NCBI GenBank assembly: GCA_001931875.2
Contig: MSJH02000519.1
Coordinates: forward strand, 1-17,992
Source: Byssochlamys sp. IMV 00236
Lineage: Eukaryota; Ascomycota; Eurotiomycetes; Eurotiales; Thermoascaceae
Reading direction: 5' to 3'
Length of the DNA stretch: 17,992 bases
Part shown: positions 17,137-17,992 of the stretch, piece after piece
How the letters are laid out: each line of letters begins with the position of its first letter
Numbering within the stretch: the stretch's first letter is position 1
Translations under genes and position numbers: made by a program
The notes under the pieces: model-generated
Databases searched by the model: none
Told to the model about the DNA's origin: nothing
The model's input: the letters and a program-made list of their open reading frames with translations, nothing else

Positions 17137-17955
17137 CTATACATTTTCATCTTCGCTATCAAACGGGGTTATATCTTTATCATATTGCATATCAGGAGGC
17201 ATATCTTCTCGGTTATGCTCAACAAAATTAGGATAAGCATCTTCTCTAGTTTGTCGCATTGTGATTTGTGTGGTAACTGGGTGATGAATATACTGAACGT
17301 CTCCTTTCACACTCATCCGTCTTGTTTGATCGCGCGTTTCAATACTTTCATCTTCTTCCTCACCGCCGTCTTCATCAACTATTGTTAACCCACTACCAGC
17401 CTTACTGCAGTTTACAACTCGCTCAGCCATGTTGTAGAGCTGTTCAAAGTCTAACCATGCTAGCTGTGCACCTCGACAATACTTGTATTTTGGACCTTCA
17501 TCTGTCACAGAAGACACTGGCGGCAGTAACTGTTCTATACGTCTTTTTAGTTCTTGCATATCCAAATCAAATGTGGGTGATGCTATGATTGTGAGTACAT
17601 TTGTCGCAAATGATGTGACAGTGTCGTCAATGACTGGCTTTATCAATAAAAGGTCAGCACAAAAAGCAGCAAATTGATCGTATGCGAATATGGCGTATTC
17701 ATTAGAAGGATCAACAAGAGAAGACTCTATATGTGCAGTTGAAATTGAGCTGCGTCTACGTTCTGGGCTTTTATTGCCTTTTGTCATTCTATTGTCATTG
17801 CCTACAGCTCGAGATCCCAGTTGACTGTAAAAGAAAGAAAATAAGTAATGCTCATGACGGCTAAGGGTATGCTTATACCTTGCATCTATGTAATGAGACA
17901 GTGAATGTTCTTCTATATCAAACTTTTCTCCAGGTGCCCTTACTTCAGTATTCAT
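17137..17955 (-). CDS. Unrecognised 254-aa protein with acidic segment
   Basis: Two exons, 17955-17879 and 17824-17137, are joined over a 54-nt GT-AG intron; the joined frame gives 254 aa. Without splicing the frame would also stay open through the intron (272 aa), but the intron has good splice sites and a pyrimidine-rich end, so splicing is preferred. The region from about 65 to 150 looks helical (YAIFAYDQFAAFCADLLLIK, then FDLDMQELKRRIEQLL). Next comes a segment with LAWLDFEQLYNMAERVVNCS, then an acidic run (VDEDGGEEEDESIE) and a polar tail rich in Asp, Glu and Met. There is no signal peptide or clear membrane segment. I do not recognise the family and propose no function. The ATG lies 37 bp from the contig end, so the promoter is missing, and an additional 5' exon cannot be ruled out. 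Confidence 0.72.
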   Translation of the reverse strand: MNTEVRAPGEKFDIEEHSLSHYIDARYKHTLSRHEHYLFSFFYSQLGSRAVGNDNRMTKGNKSPERRRSSISTAHIESSLVDPSNEYAIFAYDQFAAFCADLLLIKPVIDDTVTSFATNVLTIIASPTFDLDMQELKRRIEQLLPPVSSVTDEGPKYKYCRGAQLAWLDFEQLYNMAERVVNCSKAGSGLTIVDEDGGEEEDESIETRDQTRRMSVKGDVQYIHHPVTTQITMRQTREDAYPNFVEHNREDMPPDMQYDKDITPFDSEDENV

Positions 17956-17968
17956 GTTCTTTTAGAAG

Positions 17969-17992
17969 AAAAAAAAAAAAAAAAAAAAAAAA
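17969..17992. repeat. A homopolymer at contig edge
   Basis: 24 consecutive A close the window, 13 nt beyond the ATG of the last gene. With the A-run at the left edge this suggests that assembly broke at homopolymers. Confidence 0.8.

Overview
The window looks like one complete contig of a filamentous fungus, most likely a Mucoromycota (Mucorales-type) species. The evidence is an AT-rich sequence, genes split by many short GT-AG introns (about 45-84 nt), a fungal Zn2Cys6/Fungal_trans regulator, a Kin4-like kinase and DDE transposases of the kind common in this group. Both ends lie in A homopolymers, which is where short-read assemblies often break. I rebuilt every multi-exon gene by hand. In each model all introns are GT-AG and the summed exon length is a multiple of three with no internal stop.

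Layout, left to right. (1) 124-2129 (-): a six-exon gene for a 487-aa protein with two C2H2 zinc fingers and a candidate PD-(D/E)XK nuclease core. Its first intron carries a 211-bp MITE flanked by TA, and its leader contains a 31-bp minisatellite. (2) 2323-2707 (-): a frameshifted remnant of a DDE transposase. (3) 2711-4375: an apparently intact 1665-bp Tc1/mariner-like element with a 442-aa DD34E transposase. Its long inverted repeats are built from a phased 23-bp motif. (4) 5399-5743 (-): pterin-4a-carbinolamine dehydratase. (5) 6417-6723 (+): a small coiled-coil protein. (6) 6763-7767 (-): a TruB/Pus4-type tRNA pseudouridine-55 synthase. (7) 7802-10473 (-): an 826-aa Zn2Cys6 transcription factor whose zinc cluster needs a 7-nt microexon. 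(8) 11757-14391 (-): a Kin4-like Ser/Thr kinase with a KA1-like C-terminus. (9) 17137-17955 (-): an unrecognised 254-aa protein with an acidic segment.

Genes 5 to 7 form a very compact block: 39 bp between the convergent stop codons of the coiled-coil gene and PUS4, and 34 bp between the transcription-factor stop and the PUS4 start. By contrast 10474-11756, 14392-17136 and most of 4376-5398 show no convincing gene. The genes do not form one pathway. PCD recycles the pterin cofactor, Pus4 modifies tRNA, and the kinase and regulator are signalling and transcription genes. The most notable material is the mobile-element cluster at 1558-4375, the zinc-finger/putative-nuclease gene beside it, and two very small exons at functionally critical positions. 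No tRNA, rRNA or CRISPR array was seen.
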